Source: Epiperipatus broadwayi
Lineage: Eukaryota; Onychophora; Udeonychophora; Euonychophora; Peripatidae
Assembly (NCBI GenBank): GCA_028023455.1
Contig: JAQFVV010000049.1
Location: 5,011,149 to 5,075,148 of the forward strand
DNA length: 64,000 nt
Direction of reading: 5' to 3'
This document shows, piece by piece, positions 52,961 to 63,975 of the stretch. The notes beneath the pieces were generated by a model. It saw nothing but the letters and a program-made list of their open reading frames with translations. It made no database searches and was not told where the DNA came from. Position 1 is the first letter of the stretch. Each line of letters starts with the position of its first letter. Position numbers and translations under genes: made by a program.

Positions 52961-53784
52961 ACTATCATTAAATATGAAAATTTATTCAGACAATTATAAA
53001 AACATTATAAATTAAATGCAATTTTTTTCCTTTAAACTAATAAATTTGAGGAACAAAATGTGAATAAATGTGAATGGGAAGGATTTAATGCACATTTATT
53101 AGAAAACACAAATAATAAGCATTAAGTTATCATGCATGGTTAAGTAAATACATTTTCTCAGGTGTGTAATATTTACAATATTAGTTTCTATACATAGTTT
53201 TTTACTTTACAATTTTTATTTAGATATGAAACAGCATAGATTACATTTATAAAAGTGAAGGCTAGAATATACTTTATTATGTTAAGAATAACGTACCTAA
53301 CATTCAGGAACTTTTGTGCTTATCAAAATGTTCACATTTTTATTTTATAAATGTAACTTGCCTAGAAAGGTTACATTTTAATATATACAGAGAAAGTTTT
53401 AATACTTTTTTTTTCCCAAATCACATGAATGTCAATCTGTACTATTGAGAAAAATTGCTAATTTTTTTCAAGTATTGGTAATTTATTATATATTTTACTC
53501 CCAATATTTTAATCCCCAAAAAATATACAGATGTCAGGATATCATAAAATTAGGTAACATGAATTACTTTTAAACTCTGTCTTGTTTGGTTTTTATTATC
53601 TCTTAGCTATTGCTAACTTTGTTAAATATAGAACTTATTTTTTGAAGAAGATCAAATTACATGGAAAGCAGTAACAAGCTGTTTGCTAACATGTAATCAG
53701 TGATTAACTGTTAGAATATATTGTAATATTATAAAAAAATTAAAATTTTAAAGTATAAATAGATAGATTTACCAAATATTGAAA
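52961..53784. other. Anonymous AT-rich DNA
   Basis: No feature recognised. Confidence 0.5.
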
Positions 53785-55005
53785 CAGTAGCAAACTCTCC
53801 ATATGGTTGAACCACCCAGTGCATTCCACAGTAATTAATTAATGCTAGAAGGGGTGCTCATAATATTCTTCTCTAGCACCCTCTTATCCAATATCCCCAT
53901 ATTAGTTTGTAGCTTTCATCAGTGAAAAACCTTGCACCTTAACACTGCTCCTAGATCTTATTAGTAAAAGCTGAAAACTAAAACCTAGTTGGAGGATATT
54001 GGATGAGTAGGCATTAGATAGGGATTTTATAAACAAACTTTCTAAAATCCATTAATTACTATCTTATATTGGTTGGCACTATTGTATGAAGAGTTACTAC
54101 TGCTTTAACAGCTTGTGCAATAGTATGTGGTGATCATGTGATGTCATGATGATTTAGCATCATCACTGCCAATAGGATGATGGTGATTCTGGTTATTAAA
54201 ACAACAAAGACACCAAAATGTATAAATACTGCACTGGTCTGAGTGTATAAACAAATTAGCATGGATTAAAAACTTTGTTTTCATTTTGGGTTTATAGGTA
54301 ACTAAATAGATGAAAGGTGACTGCTAGAGGATTAGACTTGATACAAAAGTTTAGATGCAGTGCTCTTAGAACCAAGGATCACCATTAATGAAATCCACAA
54401 TCTAGAAACTAGTCTGTATATATCAGATGAAAAGGTAGTAGATAGAGATTTTATACACAAACCTTCTAACATCCATTAATACTATGGCTTGCAGTAAGTA
54501 GCACAACAGTGTGGAGAGTTTGCTAATATTTTATTAGTTTGTATAAACATAGTAAATGATAATCATGTGATATCTTAGTGGTTTAATATGTTGATTGTGA
54601 TTGTGGTTATTAATAAAATAAAAGACACCAAAAGGTGTAGGATCTGAACTCAATTCATACCTGTATGTGTATACAAGTGAATTATCTTGGACTGAAAACA
54701 TTATTGTGTTTTCATTTCAGGCTTATAGCTTTAAAAATAATTAAATAGATAAAAGATGACTTCTGGAAGGTTGCATTACATCCAAAGTTCTAAGTGCAGG
54801 ACTCTCATATTGAAAGCTCCTTACTAATAAAATGATAAACTAGAAATATTGGATAAGAAAACACTATATAGGAATTTTATGCACAAACCTTCTAGCATCC
54901 ATTGATTACTTTAGCTTGCGCTAGATAGGACACTGTGTGGAGAATTTGCTACTGTTTTAATATCTTGTGTAAGCATAGAAAATGATTATATGCTTAGTGA
55001 ATTAT
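53785..55005. mobile_element. Family A retrozyme-like tandem array, degraded
   Basis: An inverted segment (53785-about 53950) leads into more than two direct monomers. The CATGTGATGT-like block recurs at about 54136, 54565 and (weakly) 54985, giving a period near 430. Ribozyme remnants lie near 53970, 54390 (GAAACTAGTCTG preserved) and 54835. The layout, one inverted part then tandem direct copies, equals that of the young insertion at 61798-62988. Confidence 0.78.
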
Positions 55006-56440
55006 CATATATTGATATTTATTCATTCATACTTAACTACAAATATTACATAAAAAAGATTTTACTTGTTTCTGAAAAAATCTAATCCTCCTTAACTGTT
55101 GAATGATGAAATAGTGATTTTGTTTTGATCATGATATAATTTTATCAATATTTAATTTTTTAGAACTTACTTTGTTTTGAAACATCTATTAAATAAAATT
55201 AAATTTATTATATCCTGATAAATAATAATTATTTAATATTACAGTTAATGTTTAAAGATTACTTTCAATGAAAACAATTGAAATGTGAAAGAGTTAAAGA
55301 GATTTTATTTGTATTTTTTTTAGTTCAGGTATGATATAACCAAAAAGCAACTAGTTTTAAAATTGAATCAAAAACTGAAATTATATCATTGTACATATAG
55401 ACATAAATATTGAATAGTTTAATGAAAATTTCCATGTATTCTTTTGACTTCAATTATAATCAATATAAAAAGTAGACAAAAATCTCATTAAATTATTCAA
55501 TAATTGCATTTGTAACCCTGAAAATCTTTTAATATATAGACATTTTATTAACATGATAATGTACAGGAAATTTTGTTAACTATGAATTGCCTTATATTTG
55601 CACTTAATGAATCTTCAAAAGACAAATAAATTACACATGTATATAAACATTGCATAATTAGAGTAACTGCCAATTGCCATTAAATTATATAGTTATATGT
55701 GTTACTAATTTCAACATCAAAGGCTCAAGTATGTAATGTTTAGGATTATGATCATAGAATATAATATTTTTGTTCAAATAATTCTGAGTAATATATTTAA
55801 CTGAGAATGTTCTGTGATAAAGCTATGTGAGTGTATGTATTTGTTTTTGTTTCACATAAGGACTGTTTATCTAAAAGACAAAATCAATATCATGAAATGG
55901 AGAATATTTTGTACATTTTGATTTTTCTAGGATTTTTAATAGTGTTCAAACATTCACATAAGTAAAATATTGCAACACTGCATTTTTGATTCACTGATTG
56001 TATATATGATGATAATATTATGAAAGAATGATGGATCACATATGTATTTTAAATTTAAGATAAACTTACATCTTTCTCATACTAAGTCAATATTTTTTGA
56101 TAAAAATCTATAAATAATACAAAATTAAAATTGGACTACAAGTACAATGTATATTCCAGAGGTAAAGAATCTTTTTACCATTAGAAACCACATTTTAATT
56201 AGGCAGTGGTAAAGGAGGCTGATTTAATTTTTTATATTCGTTTAACATATAAATATATTTTGATCTTTAAATTTTAACATTTTATATTAAATAGCACTTC
56301 AAATAAAAAAATTATTAACATAAGTATCATAACTAAATTTATTACATTATAAAGAAATACAATAGAAAAATAATAATATTAAATCATAAAAATCTAACAC
56401 AGCAACAATGCAAAAAATAATTCTACAATCCGATGGAAAA
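55006..56440. other. Anonymous AT-rich DNA
   Basis: No gene or repeat recognised. Confidence 0.5.
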
Positions 56441-56446
56441 TTTAAG

Positions 56447-58017
56447 TTAGTGGGATATTTGCTTTTGTTTCTTGCTTAAAAGTAATTGAATATTTGGATT
56501 AAGTTTTGTAATGCATAGTATTAATTGATCCTCTAAATGAGCATCTGTAATCTGTGTTTTTAAACTAGTTTAATTTTTGTCATGAGAGAAAATGTTGACT
56601 CATAGCAGTAAGTACTTCCAAAGCAAGAAAGTAAATGGCATGCATGCCTTCATAGTCATGGATATTCAACAGAATTTTTCAAAATTTCTATGGCATCCTT
56701 TTTAGTGTCAAAAAGGGATATGAGGATAGTATCTTTCTTGAACTCAAACAACTCCATTTATAGTTCCATAGGAGTCTTGGATATATCTCCTAAATATGTT
56801 TCAAATACCAGTTTCATAACAGGAGTGTTTTTGTCAAAATCTGAATATCTTTCAGTATATTCTTCTATTAAAGAATCCAAGACACCTACATATTCATCAA
56901 ATGCTTTATTTTTACAATTCTGCTCATTTAACATTTTTGCTAGTTCGGGGAAGTATTCTGCACATATATCTAAGTGAGAGAGCAATGTTTGAAAAATGTT
57001 AATTTTTTTCGAAATGCTTGGATTTTTTGCCAATTTCATATATATAACTCATTTTACCTTGCAGGCAAATATTTAAATTGTTTTGTTTTGTCACGATATC
57101 AGACAAAAAAGCAATGTTTCTGTAAAATTCTTCATCTGATAAATCACATGGTTTTTTTTGTTCTTGATAAAAGTTTAAAATTTGTTGTTGAAGAGTTAAA
57201 AGTTTTATCAAAATCTGTCCTGTTGATATCCAGTAAAATTGCAGTAGTACAATAGATCAACACTGTATGTTTTCTCATCTAAAGTTAGCATCTACCAAAA
57301 TTTATAATGATGCATTTGCATTTACACGAATATAGTTTACAATCACAATGGCTTTATCTAGAGCATCTTGCAAATCTTGGATTTTCACAAAGATTCTGTT
57401 GATGCAAAATGCAGTGAAATGATATCAATTTTTCCAAATTTAAATTCTTTTTTGCCTCTCATGGAAGGTGCACCATCAGTGCAAACACTGACTGAATTAC
57501 TAACATTTAACTGTAATCGATGACATACTTCTGTAAAGTTTTCAAAAATGTCAACACCATGAGTTCTTCCAGTTAATGTATCCAGCACAAGATGTTCTTT
57601 GTAACACTGAAAATCTTTAGTTACAGCATGAATAAAATATAAAACTTGAGTCAAGTCAGTTTTATTAGTATTTTCATCTAAAGCAATTGAAAAATGTCTT
57701 TATTTTGTATAATATTATGAAGTTACTCTGTTACCTTTTGAGCTAATTTGTACTGTCAACCTTTTATAGTTTTTCTTGAAAGAACCAATTTTTGTATTTA
57801 TCAACTTTTTCTTGATCTAACATACCTACTGATTCAACAATACATTCTTTTATTAATTCAACATTTGCATTCATTTTTTTTAAAAAATAGTTAAAACTGT
57901 ATCACACAACAAACACATCATTTTATCTTTCACAGAAGTGAAGAAAAAATCTAACTCCCACTCTACATTAAATGTTCTATTTTCTTCATTTAATTTTCTT
58001 TTCTTACAATTTGACAT
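56447..58017 (-). pseudogene. hAT-superfamily transposase relic, ZBED/GTF2IRD2-like
   Basis: Reads from a start at 58017 (MSNCKKRKLNEENRTFNVEW, then a CLLC motif of a BED-like zinc finger) to a stop at 56447-56449 after KQKQISH. In order: N-terminal block; KYKNWFFQ; an IALDENT-like region; 57385-57654 (LTGRTHGVDIFENF, then VSVCTDGAPSMRGKK, the DGAPSM block typical of this group); 56999-57211 (SDEEFYRNIAFLSDIVTKQN, then LNICLQGK); 56758-57039 (FPELAKMLNE and a YSDFDKNTPVM region); and the C-terminal hAT dimerisation block (IFSHDKN, TDAHLEDQL). At least five frameshifts or stops, and the segment between the DGAPSM and LQGK blocks is shortened. Order and content match the transposase-derived proteins of the ZBED5/FAM200/GTF2IRD2 type. 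Here it is clearly dead. Terminal inverted repeats not identified. Confidence 0.82.
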
Positions 58018-58205
58018 GATGGGTAAAAAAAATATTAAATAATATTTTAAGAAAGTGTATACTTGCTAGAAATACAATAACACTATGTTTTAGTAAAACC
58101 ACAGAATAAATATAACAATAATAACAACTGTATGACTACAAGTATGGTATAAGTTTGACAAATGACAACAATTGTCTTTTTACGAACATTAATAGTAAGA
58201 AAATA
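58018..58205. other. Spacer between hAT relic and LINE
   Basis: AT-rich; no feature recognised. It may contain the hAT 5' terminal repeat. Confidence 0.35.
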
Positions 58206-58209
58206 GTTT

Positions 58210-58410
58210 TTGTGTAGAGATCAGATAACACATCTGGTAGTGTTACCATTTTGCACTAGGTGGTGTTCTATCGTTATGTTTGTGGATATGTGGGATTTTT
58301 TTATTGGGAAGAGGGAGTTATTTGGTAAAGATGGGTTGCACTTAGGGAAACAAGGAAGTGAAGTTTTAGGGAGTCTGATTTATAAAGAATATAGTTTGGG
58401 AAACTTGTAA
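58210..58410 (+). pseudogene. LINE ORF1 C-terminal fragment, SGNH/esterase domain
   Basis: The useful part is FVDMWDFFIGKRELFGKDGL followed by HLGKQGSEVLG. The DGLHL block holds the Asp and His of the SGNH hydrolase active site; the Ser and Asn/Gly blocks would lie upstream and are absent. Several LINE groups carry such an esterase in ORF1. The frame upstream of FVDMW is not recognisable, so the element is probably 5'-truncated or decayed here. Confidence 0.7.
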
Positions 58411-58448
58411 AGGGAGGGGGGATTTTAAATTGTAGTGGCATTAAAAAG

Positions 58449-59612
58449 ATGAAGAATGGATGGGAGGTAAGGAATAAACAAAGGGCAGTTGATTTAGATA
58501 TAAATGTAGATGTGGAGAGGGAATGGGTCTGTAAAACTAATAGTAAGCAAGTTATTTACAAACATAATGGAGAAGAAAGAATCAAAAAAATTTATAAAAG
58601 AGTAATTAGGAAAGAAAAACTTGTTAAAATTGGGTATTTGAATATGCAAGGTGGTAGGAGATCAGAAAAGTGGCAGGAATTAAACAAAGCAATTGAAAAT
58701 GAAGGACTTGAGGTATTAACAGTAGTGGAAACACATCTAAGAGAAGATGAAGAACCTGTTTTGGAAGATTTGGTATGGCAGAGTATAAATAGAAAAGAGA
58801 AAGAAAAAAAGGGTGGTGGTATAGGTGTTATATCAAAAAAATATTTAAATACTGTTAAATGCCAAGAACATTTGTGGGTTGAAATAAGGTTGGGAAAACA
58901 AGAATGGATGGTGGCTATAGTTTATATAGCTACTGGAGATAGTCAAACTATAATGGAATGGAACAATAGCATATATGCATGCTTAGTTAACGATATACAG
59001 AGTTTTAAAGAAATGGGGAAGAGAATAATGGTTATAGGAGATATGAATGGGCATATTGAAGAAATTGATGATGTAGACAATAAGAATGGAGAGCTTTTGA
59101 AGGAATTTTGTCAGAGAGTAAATTTGAGCATTGGAAACTTATCAAATATTTATGAGGGACAATACACATGGTCTAGGAATAATATATCACACACAATAGA
59201 TTATGTATTGGTAGAGAAAGAGGGAATGGATAAAGTACGGAAAATTAAGGTGTTTGATAATGAAGAGAGAGTATGTAATAGTGATCATAATTTCTTTGTA
59301 ATTGAAATGGTTAGTAATGTGATGAAAAATAGAAATAAAAGTAGAAACAATAGTGAAAGATGTGGATGGAGAGTGAATGATAAGAATAAGTTAGAAGAGT
59401 ATAGAATACAAGTTGAAGAAACCATGGAAGAGTTGGTTGGAAATGAGTATGGGGACTGGTGTGATGAAATAGAAAAAGTGGCAAATATGGTTTTAGGTGA
59501 GAATATTCTGAAGAATAAAAGTGATAGAACAATGAGAGTTAGTAAAAGTGTAAAAGAGAGGGAAAAAGCATGCAGAGAATATAAGTGTGCTATTAAGAAC
59601 AAAAGAAAGTGA
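58449..59612 (+). pseudogene. LINE ORF2 N-terminal part: APE endonuclease
   Basis: 387 aa without a stop. Endonuclease/exonuclease/phosphatase fold: GYLNMQGGR (Asn65), VVETHLRED (Glu94), GGGIGVIS (122-129), VIGDMNGHI (Asp198, Asn200), HTIDYVLV (Asp251) and NSDHNFF (Asp279, His280). All catalytic motifs expected for APE-type LINE nucleases are present. After residue 340 begins the lysine-rich linker towards the RT. The frame ends at 59612; coding continues in another frame (RTKESEKDINAKWEKYLEKK) after a frameshift near 59590, then shifts again near 59695. Confidence 0.88.
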
Positions 59613-59689
59613 AAAAGATATTAATGCTAAATGGGAAAAGTACTTAGAAAAGAAAAAGTTAGCCAAAATAGATAATTATAAGAGAGAGA

Positions 59690-60184
59690 ATGAAACTAAA
59701 TAGTAAATTATTGGATGATAATATTAATAAAAGTGAAAGAGATGGAAGTAAAAAATTTTGGAATTACATTAAAAGGAGAAATTTAGGGGAGAGAGAGATA
59801 ATACTACTGGATGAGGAGAGAATAGAGTGTAGCTCTAGAGAAGAATTAGAGAGAATATTGAATAGTTATGTAATGGATATAGAAAAGATGTTAGATGTGA
59901 AGGACAGAGGGATAGAAAATATGAAAGCATATAGTAATGGGAATATTAGCTTTACAGAAAAGGAACTGAATGAGGCAGGTAAAAAATTGAAAAGTGGTAA
60001 GGCAAAAGGGTTAGATGGATGGGCAGCAGAGATGGTAATGAATTTAGGGCATAGGGCAAAAGTAAAGTTACTATCATGTTTTAATAAGATGGCAGAGAAG
60101 AGAGTTTTTCCGGGTAGCTGGAGTAATATAAGAGTAAGATTATTATTTAAAGGAAAAGGTAAGGATCATAGAAAGTTAAAATAA
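59690..60184 (+). pseudogene. LINE ORF2 middle part: RT N-terminal blocks
   Basis: Contains SFTEKELNEAGKKLKSGKAK then GLDGWAAEMV, the standard block before the RT fingers, and WSNIRVRLLFKGKGKDHRKL. The stop at 60182 results from one extra A near 60177; removing the shift conceptually leads directly to NYRPIAVT in the next frame, so this break is a single indel. No restored sequence is given. Confidence 0.85.
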
Positions 60185-61667
60185 TTATAGACCAATAGCG
60201 GTAACATTAGTTTTATATAAAGTTTTTTCATATATGGTGGCTGGAAGAGTTGCAAAGTGGATGGAAGAAAATAATGTAGTGGGGGAAATGCAAGGAGGCT
60301 TTAGGTCAGATAGGCATATAGGAGATAGTTTATTTACAGTTATACAACTTATAGATATGAGTAGAAATTCAGGTAAACAGTTATATATGAGTTTTATAGA
60401 TATAGAGAAGGCATTTGATAGAGTGAATAGAAATAGATTATGGATAAGTTTAGCAAATCTGGGAATGGATGAAGCTTTAGTGGGTATCATTAAGAAATTA
60501 TATGAAAATAATTACTATACATATCAATTAGGGGATATAGAATCAGTTAAAGTTAAAAATGTGGTGGGACTGAGGCAAGGATGCCCTATGTCACCTATTT
60601 TGTTTGTGTTGTATTTGAGTGAAATGGAGAGAGCAATAGAAAGTCTTGGAAGAGGGATAGAGATACCATTAATATGGCAAGAGAACATATACATTGTTGG
60701 GTTTTTTTTTGCAGATGATGTCTTTTTGTGTGCAGAAAGAAGAGAAGATATGGAAGTTATGCTAAGGACATGCGCAAGGGTGGGTAAAGATATGGGGATT
60801 AAATTTAGTGAAGAAAAATCAAATATAATGATGGTGAATACTGGGGAAAGAGAAGACAAAGATTTCTTATTGGGGGATATAAAGTTAAGTGTGGTGAATA
60901 GATATAGTTACTTGGGAATCATCTTGAATAATAAGAAAAATTGCTTGGATGAATGGGAGAAAAAATTGATAAATGAAGCAAAGAAAAGAAAGGTATTGAT
61001 AAAGAAATTAACAGTGTTTTCATATAATAAATATGATGTAACTAGAATTGTATGGAAGGGAGTGGCAGTAGCAGGGTTAACATAGGGCAATGATGTGTTA
61101 TGTGTTAGTAAAGGGGTTTTAGATTGCTTAAAAAAAGTACAAAGGGAAGTAGGAAGACATGCATTAGATGCTGAGGTGTGGACAGCAAAGGAGGCAATTC
61201 AAGGAGAAATGGGATGGTCAAGTTTTTATATGAGGGATGCAAAAAGCAAATTGAAAATGTTTGGTAGATTGCAGTTTATGGATAATAAAAGAATAGCCAA
61301 AATAGTATTTAATTGGGTTACAAGTAAAGGGCAGGCATCAAGATGGGTGAGAAAGGTAATGTGGTATGCAGAAGATTTGGATAAAGAGTTTCTGTTGGTA
61401 TATTTGTACAAAAGGTGGGATGATTGTGTTAGGAGGATTGTTGAGTGTTATAGTGGTAAGGAGTGGGATAGAAGAATAGATGCATTAATAAAGAATAGTG
61501 AGCTGGAGAGATGGAGAACTAGTATGGAGTGTAAAACGAGTTTAAATATATATAGAAGTAAACAGAACATTGGGTGTGAGTTAATTTATGATAATAGTAA
61601 GGAAAGTAGTTTATTGTTTAAGGCTCGAATGGGATCTTTAGCAACAAGGGAATATATACGTAAATGA
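60185..61667 (+). pseudogene. LINE ORF2 reverse transcriptase core and downstream domain
   Basis: From NYRPIAVT (about 60187) the frame runs through MVAGRVAKWMEENN (60234), GEMQGGFRSDRHIGD, the catalytic SFIDIEKAFDRVN (Asp at residue 56 from the Met at 60234), VGLRQGCPMSPILF, and FADD (residues 159-162), all RT signature blocks. One TAG at 61083-61085 interrupts the frame, which otherwise continues in register from 61095 (CVSKGVLDCLKKVQREVGRH, then GEMGWSSFYMRDA) to a TGA at 61665. Product: target-primed reverse transcription of the LINE RNA. Confidence 0.88.
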
Positions 61668-61958
61668 AAAAATATGGGTGATTTAGTCTGCAAGTTGTGT
61701 AAGGAAGGCATATAAAATATTAGGCATCTGTTACTTTAATGTAATTGCTTGGAAGCAGAAAGGGTACAAATAATGAAGTTATGGAAGATTAAATATGCAA
61801 GCATCACATGATCACATCTCCAATACTAGCACATAATTGTTTATAAACAAAGCAAAGCAAAACTCCATATAGTAGTGCCACCTGTGCTAAACAGAGTAAT
61901 CAATGGATGCCAGAAGGCTTGTGCATAAAATCCCTATCTAATGCCTACTCATCCAATA

Positions 61959-62001
61959 TCCCCATACTAGTTTCTGGCTTGTGGCCTTCATCAGTGAGGT
62001 G
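61959..62001 (-). ncRNA. Family A hammerhead ribozyme, inverted unit
   Basis: On the minus strand: CTGATGA (complement of 61988-61994), a GGC/GCC stem II with an adjacent A-A mismatch, GAAAC (complement of 61970-61974), TA, and GTA instead of GTC as the triplet (still allowed). Stem I pairs CCTCA upstream with TGGGG downstream. Confidence 0.65.
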
Positions 62002-62383
62002 CTTTGGATCTGAGAGCACTGCATCTAGATCTTAGGATCTAATGCAACCCTCTAGCAACCACCTTTTATCTCTACTTAACTACAAAACTATGAGCATGCA
62101 ATTGAAAACACAAAATATTTTCAATCTAAGCTCAATAGCTTATATAGACATATGGGTCTGAACTCAGTTCAACACCCATACATTTTGGTGTCTTTGGCTC
62201 TTTAACAACCATAGCCACCACTACCCTATTAGGCAGGATTGGTGTTAAACCAGCAAGCATCACATGTTCATATCTCCAATACTAGCACATAATTGTTTAT
62301 AATCAAAGCAAAGCATAAAAGGTAGTTGCTAGAGGGTTGCATTAGATCCTAAGATCTAGATGCAGTGCTCTCAGATCCAAAGC

Positions 62384-62425
62384 TCCTCACTGATGAAGGC
62401 CACAAGCCAGAAACTAGTCTGGGAA
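62384..62425 (+). ncRNA. Family A hammerhead ribozyme, direct unit 1
   Basis: Stem I TCCTCA (62384-62389) with TGGGAA (62420-62425); core CTGATGA (62390-62396); stem II GGC/GCC with loop CACAA and an A-A mismatch next to the core; GAAAC (62410-62414); TA loop; GTC (62417-62419), cleavage predicted after 62419. Stem III is only A-T and C-G with two loop bases, as in the minimal hammerheads of PLEs and retrozymes. Confidence 0.72.
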
Positions 62426-62832
62426 TATTGGATAAGTAGGCATTAGATAGGGATTTTAGGCACAAGCCTTCTGGCATCCATTGATTACTCTGTTTAGCAC
62501 AGGTGGCACTACTATATGGAGTTTTGTTTTGCTTTGTTTATAAACAATTATGTGCTAGTATTGGAGATGTGATCATGTGATGCTTGGTGGTTTAACACCA
62601 ATCCTGCCTAATAGGGTAGTGGTTGTTAAAGAGCCAAAGACACCAAAATGTATGGGTGCTGAACTGAGTTCAGACCCATATGTCTATATAAGCTATTGAG
62701 CTTAGATTGAAAATATTTTGTGTGTTTTCAATTGCATGCTCATAGTTTTGTAGTTAAGTAGAGATAAAAGGTGGTTGCTAGAGGGTTGCATTAGATTCTA
62801 AGATCTAGATGCAGTGCTCTCAGATCCAAAGC

Positions 62833-62874
62833 TCCTCACTGACGAAGGCCACAAGCCAGAAACTAGTCTGGGGA
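62833..62874 (+). ncRNA. Family A hammerhead ribozyme, direct unit 2
   Basis: Stem I TCCTCA (62833-62838) with TGGGGA (62869-62874), six pairs including one G-T; core CTGACGA (62839-62845; the C at the seventh position is permitted); same stem II; GAAAC (62859-62863); GTC (62866-62868), cleavage predicted after 62868. Self-cleavage here and at 62419 would release a 449-nt monomer. Confidence 0.74.
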
Positions 62875-63159
62875 TATTGGATGAGTAGGCATTAGATAGG
62901 GATTTTATGCACAAGCCTTCTGACATCCATTGATTACTCTGTTTAGCACAGGTGGCACTACTATATGGAGTTTTGCTTTGCTTTGTTTAAGATTAAATAT
63001 GAACAAAGTGATTATACAGAAAGTGAGTTATTGGTTTTTATGCTAGGTTTGGGGAAAGATAAGGGGGATTTAGATATGAAGGTCATGGAGTTGACAAAGA
63101 TTATGTTGTGGAAATGGGATGGAGCAGATTATGAGAAAACTTAGGGTGGACAATGGAAA

Positions 63160-63460
63160 AGGAAGGTAAAGTGGCTAACAGGTTTCTCTGAGCATAGCTG
63201 CTGAGTGATTCCTGACTCCATTTAAGGAGAAGTCACAGTGCATCACATCACATCACCATTGGTTATGACCACCAGTAACCACTGAAACTTACATTTACAT
63301 CATTCTTTATTTAATTCTATAAATTTTCAAATTGTCTTTATCTAAATAAGTGAATATCATTTAATACAAGATCTAGCTTCTATGAAGGCCACACAAGTCA
63401 CTCATGGAGATCACATGTGGCCTCAAGGCCACACATTCCCCACATAGGGTATATATTGCA
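63160..63460. other. LINE 3' flank and GGCCACA-containing spacer
   Basis: Probably the LINE 3' untranslated region at first. GGCCACA appears three times between 63388 and 63433, possibly a local repeat. Otherwise nothing recognised. Confidence 0.4.
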
Positions 63461-63464
63461 CTTT

Positions 63465-63975
63465 AGTTGTAATTAGAGAGGATTTGAACACAGACTTTCA
63501 AACTCTATTCAGCTATCCCCTCAATCTTATATAACCAATACACATGAACACATACATGTGAAAAAGATAAATGATCATATTTCATGCTGAACCAGCACTT
63601 ATCAGTGGGTCCACATCATGATTCCCCCCCACCCCCACACACACATATAATCAATGTTCAGTTTATATTAAAGTAACAAATCTTCAGGCTTTAACGGACA
63701 GGCTGAAGATTTGGAAGGTGGAGATGATTGAAGCATGATCACTAAAGTTTGAAGATTTGCTATCTTAATATAAACTGAGCACTCATACTATATATTTATG
63801 AGAGATACTGATTTGAACTTATTAATGAGTGCTGGTTCAGCACATAATACGTATATTGGAGATCGTTTATCTTTTTCACATGTATGTGGTCATGTGTATC
63901 GGTTATATAAGATGAACAGGATAGCTGAAGGAAGATTGAAAGTCTGTGTTCAAATTTTCTCTAATTACATCTAAA
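63465..63975. mobile_element. Family B retrozyme-like palindromic repeat, copy 2
   Basis: An inverted monomer (63465 to about 63690) followed by a direct one (to about 63975). Outer ends are reverse complements (TGTAATTAGAGAG on the left, CTCTAATTACA on the right). Both hammerhead cores are damaged: minus-strand CTGATAA (complement of 63599-63605) before an intact GTGCTGGTTCAGCAT and GAAA, and plus-strand TTAATGA (about 63831) before GTGCTGGTTCAGCAC and ATAA in place of GAAA. No TSD seen. Confidence 0.75.

Larger units (their letters stand above)
61785..63001. mobile_element. Family A retrozyme-like insertion with perfect 13-bp TSD, three hammerheads
   Basis: AAGATTAAATATG flanks at 61785-61797 and 62989-63001; the insert is 1191 bp. 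From 61798 to about 62315 it is reverse-complement: a full unit of about 456 bp plus the start of another (the CAAGCATCACATG phrase recurs at 62254). At about 62315 it switches to direct orientation and runs 1.5 units to 62988, ending GTTTTGCTTTGCTTTG. Hammerheads: one on the minus strand (61959-62000), two direct ones (62384-62425 and 62833-62874) with predicted cleavage sites 449 nt apart. Copies within it are nearly identical, so it is the youngest family A insertion in the window. No protein is encoded. Confidence 0.92.
61668..63144 (+). pseudogene. LINE ORF2 C-terminus, split by insertion
   Basis: After the TGA the same frame reads GDLVCKLCKEGI, stop, NIRHLLL, stop, CNC: a C-x2-C...H...C zinc-knuckle-like pattern usual at LINE C-termini. 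It continues MKLWKIKY up to 61797, is cut by the family A insertion, and resumes in frame at 63002 (EQSDYTESELLVFMLGLGKD, ending GADYEKT and a TAG at 63142). Confidence 0.8.
58206..63160 (+). mobile_element. APE-type LINE (CR1-group-like), 5'-truncated, split by a ribozyme repeat
   Basis: ORF1 fragment with an SGNH/esterase end, 38 bp gap, then ORF2 with APE endonuclease, reverse transcriptase and a terminal zinc-knuckle-like region. ORF1 esterase is known in CR1/L2-group LINEs, hence the tentative placement. Purine-rich coding strand. Only about six disabling changes in roughly 3.7 kb of coding sequence, making it the least decayed autonomous element here. The insertion at 61798-62988 interrupts ORF2 with a 13-bp TSD. 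3' end uncertain, shortly after the stop at 63142. Confidence 0.85.

Noticed and set aside
59285-61411. Minus-strand open frames opposite the LINE
   Set aside because: They are shadows of the LINE ORF2, whose plus-strand frames have full catalytic motifs.
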